Assembly: GCA_014905825.1 (NCBI GenBank)
Contig: JACGCN010000012.1
Span: forward strand, 620,001-684,000
Origin: Lyophyllum atratum
Lineage: Eukaryota; Basidiomycota; Agaricomycetes; Agaricales; Lyophyllaceae
Reading direction: 5' to 3'
Length of the DNA: 64,000 bases
Shown here piece by piece: positions 54,968 through 64,000 of this stretch; positions within the stretch are counted from its first letter, which is position 1, and each line of letters opens with the position of its first letter. The notes under the pieces were generated by a model. The model was not told the DNA's origin and did no database searches. It worked only from the letters and a program-made list of their open reading frames with translations. The position numbers and the translations under genes are program-made.

Positions 54968-57147
54968 ATGTCCAGGGCTACTCTCGATTCGGATCTCTAT
55001 GGCGGTGAGTAGCCTCTCTGCTGTTCTACTCGACTCCATACGATGAAGTATCCAGATATCTACGGTGATGATGACCCAGACTACCCCCAAACTGAAACAG
55101 CAGACGACGAGGAGCCTACGGACGAACCGGAAACACCAACAGAGACCCCTCCCCCGGCGGTGAACGAACCAACTACCCAGCCCGCAAAACCACCGCCGAC
55201 CTCTCAGGATGCTCTCCGCTCACTACCCCCCAAACCCATGTCTCCCAACTCATTGTCGTACTCAGCCCAGATAGCCCAACAATTCTCCGCCTACCAGCAA
55301 ACCCCAAGCCAAGAACGCCAGCAGCGTGCCGAGATACCACTACCCCAAAATCCTCGCACTACGGTTGGCGCTCCCATCGCGTCGATTACGACACGTGAAG
55401 ATACGTCGTCGACAGACAGTGTCTTTGGGAAAAAGCCCTCCGAGATGCATGATTCTGGGTATGTGATTTATTACTATCAATGACCTCTCGTCGTGGGTGT
55501 TACACCTCAAAGAACGTATTATGTTCTACCCTCATTTGCCTTCTTTATACCCGTCTTCGAGCAAATACAGGCTACGATACTTCGTTATCTTGCTCCAGTG
55601 ACACTACTTTCCTCTCGTATCTCTCTTTCTCTCTCTCTAGCTTTGCTCGTTCTCGCGCCAGGTACTAATAATCTCGCTATTCCTTGGCCCCTCCAACTCC
55701 GCCATACTACTCTCTGCATACTCTATCGTTTTATCGCACCCTTCTCTACGGTCCGACTTATAGCAAACTGTTCATTGGCGGTCTCAACTGGGACACAACA
55801 GATGGTATCTTGCCCTTACACCGAATCGCCTTATGTAGCGCTAATGGCCACTTGCTTGTTCCCCCATGCTTGTCTTTTTCCGAGCAGAAGGTCTAAGGAA
55901 CTACTTTTCCCAGTTCGGCAAGGTACAGCACAACACATCGCCTTTTTCTTGACGAAGACCCCCTCACACTGCAGCGAAGGTCGATGCGTGCACCATCATG
56001 CGAGATCCCTCCGGCACCTCAAGGGGTTTCGCCTTCATGACGTTTGAGGATGCAGATGCAGTCAATGCCGTTGTGGCGCGCGACCATATTCTAGACGGCA
56101 AATCAGTACGTGAATGTTACTTACTGCCTTTCACATCTGACGCTAATTGCTACTAGATTGACCCTAAGAGAGCCATCCCTCGCGAAGAACATCTAAGAAA
56201 CACACGGTACTTCGTCGGTGGCCTCTCCCCCTCTACAACCTCGGATTCTATGAAAGAATTCTTCTCTGCCTACGGCAAAGTCGTCGATGCGACTGTCATG
56301 GTTGACCGTGAATCGGGCCGATCTAAAGGATTCGGCTTCGTGACATACGAAGACGCCAGCAACGCTGACCAACTTGTAGGAAAGATAGGCTTGATTCTTG
56401 ATGACAAGCAGGTGCGCAACCTGCCTTTCTATCTTTTGTCAGGCAATGCAGCTAAACGTCTACCAGATTGAAGTCAAGATGGCCCAACCCCGAAGCCAGC
56501 GCGACCAAGCGCGTGCCACGGCTTCACCGACAACCAGCGGACGCGACTCCGCCTTCCCCAGCCAAACAGCACAGAGCATGGCCTCCGCCATGGTCTTCGC
56601 GCCACAACAGCAGCAGCAGCAGCAACCGAATCAGATGTCGATGATGTTCCAACGGCCAATGGGGCAAGTCCCAATGATGAATGCGAACATGCCAATGATG
56701 AACGTGAACCCGATGGCGATGGCCGCCATGGGCATGGGAATGGGCGGTTTCAACCCCATGGCGGGGATGAATGGGATGAACATGATGGGCGGGATGGGTG
56801 GGATGAACAACATGGGCGCGATGAACGGCATGGCCAACATGAACGCTATGTCAGGGATGGGCAACATGGGTGCGATGCGGCTCGGTATGGGACCCATGGG
56901 GATGGGAGGGACGGGGATGGGGACGGCTGGGATGGGAGCAGGCATGACCGGGACGGGGATGGGCACGGGTGCTATGGGAGGGATGAATGCGATGGGCATG
57001 GGGATGCGCCAGAATATGACCGGAATGGGTGGTGGCGCCGTGAATCCCAACTTTGGGAGGATGGCCATGAATGCGGCAACGGCAGGCCCGGGGCCTGCGC
57101 GGGTAACGTCCCGAGGGCAACACAGCTTCCACCCATATTCACGGTGA
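54968..57147 (+). CDS. Hrp1/Nab4-like RNA-binding protein with two RRMs and a Met/Gly-rich tail
   Basis: MSRATLDSDLYG (54968) is spliced to DIYGDDDPDYPQTETADDEE, followed by a Pro/Thr-rich acidic region. RRM1 begins KLFIGGLNWDTTD (RNP2) and has SRGFAFMTFED (RNP1). RRM2 has RYFVGGLSPSTTS (RNP2) and SKGFGFVTYED (RNP1). After a Gln run (Q7, about 56606-56629) the C-terminus is about 140 residues of Met/Gly/Asn repeats (GMGGMNNMGAMNGMANMNAM) ending in GPGPARVTSRGQHSFHPYSR. This matches Hrp1, the yeast cleavage factor IB subunit that marks polyadenylation sites and shuttles from the nucleus; hnRNP A/Musashi-type proteins are alternatives. The intron before RRM1 (55459-55763) is about 305 bp, much longer than the ~50-bp norm here. 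Confidence 0.87.
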
Positions 57148-57558
57148 ACCTACTCGTAGCTTGATTACTTACTTTTGATATCACATTCCGCGTTACACAG
57201 AGAGCTTGTGCGATCACGCAAACCAACTCCAGACTCGAGAAAAAGGTTGTTCTTACATACCAACAGGCTCGACAACTACAAGGCCTGGAGTGGTTACTGA
57301 CCAGGGAGTATATATCGTATTGACAACTGGAGTATCCAAGCACATATAACCGAGTATAGCTCCACCCGCAAGTTATCACCCAACCGCCACGACTGACCAT
57401 CTTCACTAGGAAGTGTCGCCTAATGTAATCTACATGGAATATAGTTGAAAGAGCAAAGTCCATTCGGGTGAAAAGGAAGGGGGAGGAACCGAGACTTGAG
57501 ACGACGTGATGCATGATAGGGCTCGGCCCCAGCACATAATCAGTCCTTTGACAGCACC

Positions 57559-60319
57559 TCAGACATGGTCCGGACGAATCTTAGGGTTCGCAGGCAGCCC
57601 AGGCCGCGAAGCTAAGGCAGGGGGGGTGGCGGATCGCGTTGAGGTCGGGGACGGATCTGGAGTCGCGCTCGTAACGGAGGAACGAGGAGAAGAGGTGAGA
57701 TCCCGAGACCTGTGACTGGCTCTGGTGCGGGTGGATGGTGTGGCCGACCTGGGCGGCATTTGCGGCTGTGAGTACCCGTCCCGTCCCAAGTTTAGATGGT
57801 CTCCACCAAAGGCCTTGCTGCGGCGAGTAGATGCAGCCCTCGCAGCCGCGCGATCACGTTCCTGGAACAGCGATGGTGTGGACGAAAGCTTGACCGGCAT
57901 GCCGCTATTCTCAGAGTAGACGGACTGTCCCCGTGGAGCCTTGGAGTTCGAGCTGTAGGAGACCTCTGGCTGCTGGATATATCCCTTGGTCATGTCCGAG
58001 GGATATTTCTCGTCCAGATAACGGGTGTTATCATTGAGGTTGACATTGAAGGTGTTTCTTTTCTCGGCGTCTTTAGAGAAGTAAACGGGTGTAAAGTCGG
58101 CGCCTTCCAGAACATCGCTGACTTGCACTTGTTTCGCAGTTAGTTCGATCATAACATGGAGCTGTGAGTGTTGGACGCTTACAGAAGTGAGCTAAACCTC
58201 TTCCGAAGTTCAAACGGCACCAAACTCCCAGCAGAGTGGTGACAAGGATGAGGACAAACGAGGTGACAGTAATCGTTGCAAAGAAGGGCCAACTCATGAA
58301 AATGAAACGATAGACTTCGCGAAGTTATAAGTTAGGATAGTTGTCGCGCCGAATGATATGAAGGCAACGCACTGGCACTAGTGAACATCATTGTTGACAC
58401 TCCGACGAGAAAAACAGATATAACGGAGAACACCCAGAACCGTTTTCGGCCCTCCTTCCTGACAGATACCCAACCCTGTTGAAAGTTTAATCATTATTGA
58501 GAGGAGATAAGCGAAGAAACTTGCCAACACGAGCCAAGGGAGCAGAAGCTAAGCCGGTGCTAATTAGCCTTCTTGCAATAGTGGAGTGGTTCTTTGACTC
58601 ACACAGAGAGTGATGATGAAAGCAGCGAGATACAGCTTGCCATGGCGCACCACATCGTGTATGATTCCTGAGCAAATGTGATCGAGCCACATAGCCGTCG
58701 ACGCCAAAGAGAAGAAGGCCGTTAACTGTAAACAAGCGGAGAAGACGAGAACGATCTGTGAATATGGTATCAAAATCTGTCTTTCAATCCGAACACATGT
58801 CAGGCTTATGTACCTTGTAGATTCTGTTCACTTGAGCAGAAGCTCCGACGCGGCCGAAGGATTGAGATGCATAAATCTTATCGGCGCGTCAGCGGGTAGC
58901 ATGACATATGCAATAGATCATACCTTGAAAAGCATCAAGGACAAATATGCTATTGTGCTGAGAGCCACAGCGTTTACCACGAGAATTGGTATCTAGTTGA
59001 GTATGAGTACGACGTCCCAAGAAAAAAACTAATTCAAGGAAGACTTACAGTGTGTACCCTGCGAAGGCTCCACCAGTCTCCCATAAAATCTGTTTGGCAA
59101 GCGCCATTCACAACAAGGTTCTCATAGTTGCGCCGGAGCTTCTCGGTCGATGAGACTCGAAAAGCGGCCCATGCTGTCCCTAAGACGTGGCCCGCCAAGG
59201 ACGCGCCAAGGTGCGGTAATGATTCGTTGAGAATCTGTCATTATCAATAAGTCACCCAGGTTGTGTACCACAAAGATTAACTCACCGTAACAACGGCGAG
59301 AGAGAACAGCCAGAAGTTGAAAAAGAGAGTCACTACATCTTCGCGCTTTTCATCTTCCAAGCTTTGTGATCCTTCAGGGAGGCACTGTCTCAATATACCA
59401 AGCGACTCACACATCTTCAAGCCACATCATGGTCTGTGCGCAGGGCACCTCCTGAATCCCACTTCTAGCAGGACTAGTCGGGGAGCCGTCGTTCTTACCG
59501 GGAACACTTTCCGCGTCAGTCTCTGTAGCACTACCGCTAGCCTGACCACCACTGATTGGGCCGCCGCTAGCGGGATCACTCCCGGCCGGACCACCGTTTG
59601 GGGATCCCCCAGTTGTTGAGCTACTACTTCCCGTAACACCTCCTCCTTGCCCGCCATTTCCGGAAGTGGCAGCGTTATTCTGGTCTTTGTCGTCGCCCTC
59701 CCCATGCTCTGACTCTTCGTCTTCCTCGTCGTCAGAATGATCGCCTCCTTCGTCATCGGACTCGTGGTCTGGACTAGAGTCATCTTTCGGTGCAGGTGCC
59801 ACAGCTGCATGCGATTTGAGGTTATGATCTTCCTTTAAGATCCAATTCCAGAGCTTGCAACCATTAGAATAAATATCTGACCCGTGAATTTGATTAATTC
59901 GACCCTACCTCGTCTTCAGTATCACGAGGCGCGAGCGAAGATTTGCTCTTGGTAGAGATAACTGTGGTGCAGGTAGTGCCTGGTTGCCCTGGCAAACTAT
60001 CGCACATCTGTAGCACCCCGTTCGAGAGGATGGGAAGGCCTTGTGTCACGTTCGCATCGGAAAGGAGAGCTCTGATGACTCGAACAGCTTCAGAATTATC
60101 TGCATATGCGAGGCCTTGCAGTATGACGAGGACCACGCAGTTCAGGAGGGCAAAGAAGAAGTACAGAGTGGTGAATCGAGACAAAGTGATTCTCATATAC
60201 TGTATCCAACTAAAATCAGTGGCAGGAAGATTAGCAGAGCAGCTGACGCGACTCACTACCACCTTTATTCTGGTCCACCATAGTGCTTGTTTGCACAGCT
60301 GTCTTATTTGAGGAAACAT
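57559..60319 (-). CDS. Multi-pass membrane protein of unknown function, paralogue 2
   Basis: From ATG 60319 the order matches the gene at 26109-28313: first span LYFFFALLNCVVLVILQGLA, a loop with LPILSNGVLQMCDSLPGQPG, then later spans including LFFNFWLFSLAVVTILNESL, PILVVNAVALSTIAYLSLML, IVLVFSACLQLTAFFSLAST, FWVFSVISVFLVGVSTMMFT and TITVTSFVLILVTTLLGVWC. The tail begins NFGRGLAHF...ADFTPVYFSKDAEKR and continues as about 150 Ser/Arg/Pro-rich residues. Between spans 1 and 2 it carries an insert absent from paralogue 1: an acidic run (DDEGGDHSDDEEDEESEHGE) and a Gly/Ser/Thr run (59802-59460). Ten or so short introns separate the spans. No named family recognised; a receptor-like or channel-like role is only a guess. 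Convergent with the Hrp1-like gene. Confidence 0.75.
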
Positions 60320-60922
60320 GGTTTGAATGAATGAATGAGCCGGGACGATCCAGCGTAGAAGCAGCTACTTGAGCACAGAGAGCGTATACCAGTCTGAAGT
60401 TGTGCAGGAAATGGACCCAAGATGTCGCCAGGATAAGGACCAGCCAGCCAGTGCAAATGAATGCACAGCGAAGGAAAGAGAGAAAGAAAAGTATGAAGGA
60501 AAAGTATGAAAGAAAGAGAGAAAGGAAAGTACGACACCGTTGTCGCGGTTCAAAGAAAGGTTAGAATGCTGCTTGACAAGTAACTATAGCATCAACAACT
60601 CCGCATCATGGTCTTGGCGAGAGATAAAAATAACATCGCAAACATCGCATGCTCTTGGCGCGCCATTCGTCGCCGTCTCGGAGTGATCTAAGGTGCTATC
60701 AGGTGCTATCCCGAGCCAGACAACGTTCATCATCTGCTATGTACCCGATAAGTTGATGTCAATCAATTTACCATTTCGAGTAGCCTCGATACTGACGACC
60801 TTTATACCGTATCTCGTCCATATGGGTTCATGACGGTTGCGACTCGTGTGCCTACAAAACCAACAACAGAATCGTCCTAAAAATAGAGTAGCCATCGTAA
60901 TCGACACCCGGCATCCCTACAG
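60320..60922. other. Intergenic region between polyamine oxidase and membrane protein
   Basis: It contains A/G-rich tracts (GAAAGAGAGAAAGGAAAG around 60470-60530) that on the minus strand form a C/T-rich promoter-like stretch for the membrane-protein gene. No gene seen. Confidence 0.5.
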
Positions 60923-62887
60923 TTATTTGATACCATACGGGATTGCGTTCTTAACTTCATTATAATGCTTCAGCTCCACACATCCGCGATGCTTGATACA
61001 TTTGATCATTTCCTTTGCAACATAGAGGCCTTCGAAATATGCTCCATGCAGAAATCCTGGTGTCATTCAATGTGAGCCAACTTCCCGAATTTAGGATAAC
61101 GAAGCAAAGACCTACCAAAATATTTCTGACTGGTGGCTTCCCCAGCGAAGTAGAGCCTGCCGACATTGGCTCTAAGGTTGTCGTGATGCTGGCGGACAAA
61201 CGAGGGAGGCCAGTTGGAATAGGACCCGCGGTACAGGGGGTCAGAATACCACCGGGCGAACTTGAAATCCAATGGTGCCGGTATGGTGATATTAGGATAC
61301 ATTGATTGAAGGACGCCCAAGACTTCTCCTTTCACCTGTGCGTCAGGCAGTGCTTCGATCCTCTCAGAAAAATCGCCCTACAAAACATATCAGAGATGAT
61401 GCCAGTGGGTGATGATGCAATAGAATCCTGACAGTGACTGTCACGAAGATGATTCCGGACCCAGGCAGGAATTTCTCGTGGTCAAGACTCTGCCAAACGG
61501 GGTACCGCCCACGCTCCGGATCAGCATAGAGAGCGACCTAGACGTGCAGATTCGCCGTGGTCAATTAGATGGTTACGTAGTGGTAGATTACAGACATTTG
61601 ACTCCTACCTCGGTATCAAACCAGAACTTTTCTGAGAATTGCAGAAATATCTTGGTATAAGTCCCCATCGTCATGCTCGCTATGGCTTCCTGTTTAAACG
61701 CTACAACAGATAGGTAAGTCAAAAGGAATGTCTCTGGAAGAACTCACCAGGAAGATCTGGGGTGAAGGTGACATCATCATTCTGAAGAACACCAAGGCTG
61801 AAGGTGCAGAGCGCATAGTCTCCAGAAATTAAAGACCCATCTGCCAATAAGATTTTGACACCAGATCCTGACCATGAAACCGTCTTGACGGTAGAGTTCA
61901 AGCGAAGCTGACTTGGCTTGAGGAACTCCTTGGCTTCCTCTTGTATGAAAGTCTTGAAGCCTCGTTGGTCGATATTCAGAAGATTATCTTCAGAAAATCC
62001 GCCTTGATCAGCGTCGAAGGTAAAGTTGTTTGCCTATGATGTGATAATATCTATGTCAGTGAGAATTGTCTGTCAGCCTTCATAAGACGTGCCCAAGAGG
62101 ATGCTATGGCAGAAGTCTGATCGGGCTTCTGAGCGTATTCCCAATCAAACTACTCTCACTGTCAGGATCGACGTCCGCAGAAGTCCAAGGGATAACACAC
62201 CTGGAAGTACTCGGCAGCCTTGGCATGTGCATCTCGAGGTTTAGCTCCAAGTAGAGTATACGCAGTTCTCGAGGTCACATCGACAAGATTTTGAGGGACA
62301 CGACCGCCTGGTAGAACACCTTATGGGGAGAGCATCGTGAGTGTGAAGAACGACGCACCAGCAGCGATTGTGAGGTTAACGTAAGCGTCAACAGAAGTGT
62401 TAAAAACGTCCAAGTAATCAACTGCCCCAGTGTTATCATATGTCGCTGTACAAGGTCAAGTCAGCGACAGAATTACGCATCATTCCGGTAAGAATTCCTC
62501 ACTGATACTTCCAAAGTAATCATTGAACTGTGTCTTGACTTTGTGCTTCTCCACGAGCGTCAAGATTGGGTTTGCAGGCCCATTTCCCGTTTGTGTCCCT
62601 TGTACCCAGTTGGCACCAAGCTCGACCGTCTTACCAGCGAACGAGGTGCTTTTCAGGCGCCCGCCGAGTTCATCGCGGGCTTCAAGGATGACAAAATCGT
62701 TGATTCCCTGCTCATGAAGGGTACGGGCAGCAATGATCCCAGCGACCCCGCCCCCTAAAATAATTACCCTGAAATCATGAGCAGCATCCTTTCGATGTGT
62801 AACTTCGGTGTTGGCATCTGGGATGGAATAGCTGTCGACGATGGTGGCGGCTGCCAGGAGCGCGAGGAAAGTTGCAAAGTTGGGCAT
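60923..62887 (-). CDS. Secreted FAD-dependent polyamine oxidase (amine oxidase family)
   Basis: MPNFATFLALLAAATIVDSY is a signal peptide. The FAD-binding fold follows: FRVIILGGGVAGIIAARTLH and DFVILEARDELGGRLKS, then LGANWVQGTQTGNGPANPIL. Middle exons give GGFSEDNLLNIDQRGFKTFI, VKTVSWSGSGVKILLADGSL and MGTYTKIFLQFSEKFWFD. The C-terminal FAD loop has NVGRLYFAGEATSQKYFGFL joined to HGAYFEGLYVAKEMIKCI, ending NAIPYGIK (stop 60923). About eight short introns. It should oxidise spermine or spermidine (or their acetyl forms), releasing H2O2 outside the cell. Complete from signal peptide to C-terminus with no frame breaks seen. The exact substrate cannot be told from sequence alone. Confidence 0.88.
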
Positions 62888-63200
62888 CTTGAGGGCTAGA
62901 GCACCCTGTCACCATACTCACGTAGGTTTTATAGGTAAGCCCCGCGGCGTCTTCAGGGGCTCTTGTCATCCGAGAGCATCTGAGAAGGTATCGTTCACGC
63001 TATCGTGATTCTTGGAAGAGTGGATATTAACATGTATACATGGTCCCTCCCGAAACGTAATGCGGCTTGATGCCTTCGTTATGTGCCCCTGTGCTAATGA
63101 GATAAAGTCAAAGACAGTCAACGGGTCTCCTATTGCCGATCAGGTGGGAACTCGACGAGGAAGGTCATGTAACAGGGGCTTTAATAAACAGGCCATGCGG

Positions 63201-64000
63201 TCATTTGGAACCGAGAAACGAGATGAGGGCATATCTTTATTCAGCCGTCATCAACTTTGAAATCACCCACAGACCACGATCCGACTTACCTCCCATCTAC
63301 CCTCCATTGCTCGCCGCTCTTGTCAAGTTTCTCCGCGACCTCCTCGTCAACCCCGACCACGACGTCTGCCTTGTTCGTCCTTAGACTCAGGAGAGGGAAC
63401 GATCCGGCAAGGGGGCCTAATTAACAGAGCAGCATCGCTGAGATTTCATGGGTTCGAAATGAACAGGAGGCTCACCAATGGCCGATTCAAATGGAGTCCA
63501 AGCCGGCCACTTGACATCGCCCGTGAGTCTGTCACTATGTTGAATACTCCAATCTACTCGATTTCAGGACCAAGCACGCACTTTCGGTAACTGTAGTTGA
63601 GGAGACTCAGCGAGTTTATTCGGGAATGACGTGTATCTGCTTACTTGAGATCGCCCTATGGTCATTCCAGTTAGAGCACTTCCGATGTTAAGCATGAAGC
63701 ATCGAACCTTGAAAATGACAAGATCGCTTTCTCTTAAATTCTGGAATAGCTCTGGGGCTTGCACTTTCATGTTCCAATAGGGAAAATGCGCTGTCCAGAA
63801 CTCTGCGGCTGTTCCGTCGCCTCCCAGTGGAGTGCTTAGAGGAACAGAAAGGTTGAAAATGCCCCGGTCGACGTAATGCTTCCAACGCATGACCATGGAT
63901 TTCAGATGCTCTGAGCTCGGGCGTGGTGAGTCCGCCTCTTCGCCAGAAGAAGCCGAGAAAAAGGAAAGATCCAAGAGAGAGGTGATCGTCTGCCCGAAGT
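63201..64000 (-). CDS. DUF89/ARMT1-like metal-dependent phosphatase, 3' part only
   Basis: The gene enters from beyond the right edge. Readings in order: SEHLKSMVMRWKHYVDRGIF, EFWTAHFPYWNMKVQAPELF, QNLRESDLVIFK, then over an intron LNYSYR and LTGDVKWPAWTPFESAIG, then LLSLRTNKADVVVGVDEEVA and finally YALISFLGSK with a stop at 63201-63203. NYR, LTGDVKWP and LRTNKADVVVG are hallmark C-terminal blocks of the DUF89 family (yeast YMR027W/Hrt2, human ARMT1), carbohydrate-phosphate damage-control phosphatases. The Asp-rich catalytic core would lie partly off the window. Three or four short introns. The family call is good; the biological substrate is unknown. Confidence 0.8.

Noticed and set aside
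56631..57068. Long minus-strand open frame rich in Ile/Pro/Met opposite the Hrp1-like tail
   Set aside because: It is the antisense of the Met/Gly repeat (ATG/GGC codons read backwards give CAT/GCC/CCC) and has no independent signals.

Overview
This window looks like a nuclear contig of a mushroom-forming basidiomycete (Agaricomycetes). The evidence is dense genes with many introns of about 50 nt (GT...AG), basidiomycete protein types (TKL kinase with a C1 domain, FBA-like secreted protein, TET/JBP-like dioxygenase, Crypton recombinases) and a mixed retrotransposon and DNA-transposon load. All assignments come from reading the sequence and remembered family features; no database search was run.

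Region 1 (1-23 kb) is a transposon graveyard. It opens with a decayed Ty3/gypsy polyprotein (minus strand) next to a Ty1/copia element with one complete LTR (1949-2307) and one truncated LTR (6924-7145). A Tc1-like DNA transposon (7566-9173) follows, with 95-bp inverted repeats, TA target duplication and a frameshifted DD34E transposase. Then come a broken TET/JBP-like dioxygenase (9.6-10.8 kb), the C-terminal part of a Crypton tyrosine recombinase (12.7-14.3 kb), two related hAT-like miniature elements, and the N-terminal exons of a second Crypton gene. This second Crypton is split by a 5.3-kb foldback element with CACTG termini (16988-22286). That element carries arms of about 725 bp, a long 21-22 bp minisatellite and a nested TA-flanked miniature element. 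Removing the foldback element and one TTG target copy rejoins the Crypton reading frame.

Region 2 (23-64 kb) is ordinary gene-rich DNA: a Vps39/TGFBRAP1-family protein lacking its N-terminal CNH domain; a multi-pass membrane protein with a paralogue at 57.6-60.3 kb; an ACOT9-like acyl-CoA thioesterase; an MLKL-like protein (four-helix N-domain plus degenerate kinase-like segment); a TKL kinase with C1 domain; a small secreted FBA-like protein; a DUF1857 protein; tuberin (TSC2); the Holliday-junction resolvase GEN1/Yen1; a NagZ-type GH3 enzyme; a VHS/GAT protein; an Hrp1-like double-RRM protein; a secreted FAD polyamine oxidase; and the 3' part of a DUF89/ARMT1-like gene running off the right edge.

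Several region-2 genes belong to shared cell systems, although they are not an operon: TSC2 (TORC1 control), the Vps39-family and VHS/GAT proteins (endosome/vacuole traffic), and GEN1 (recombination). The most unusual items are the foldback element inside the Crypton gene, the MLKL-like gene, the CNH-less Vps39-like gene, the paralogous membrane-protein pair and the half-tRNA primer site of the copia element.
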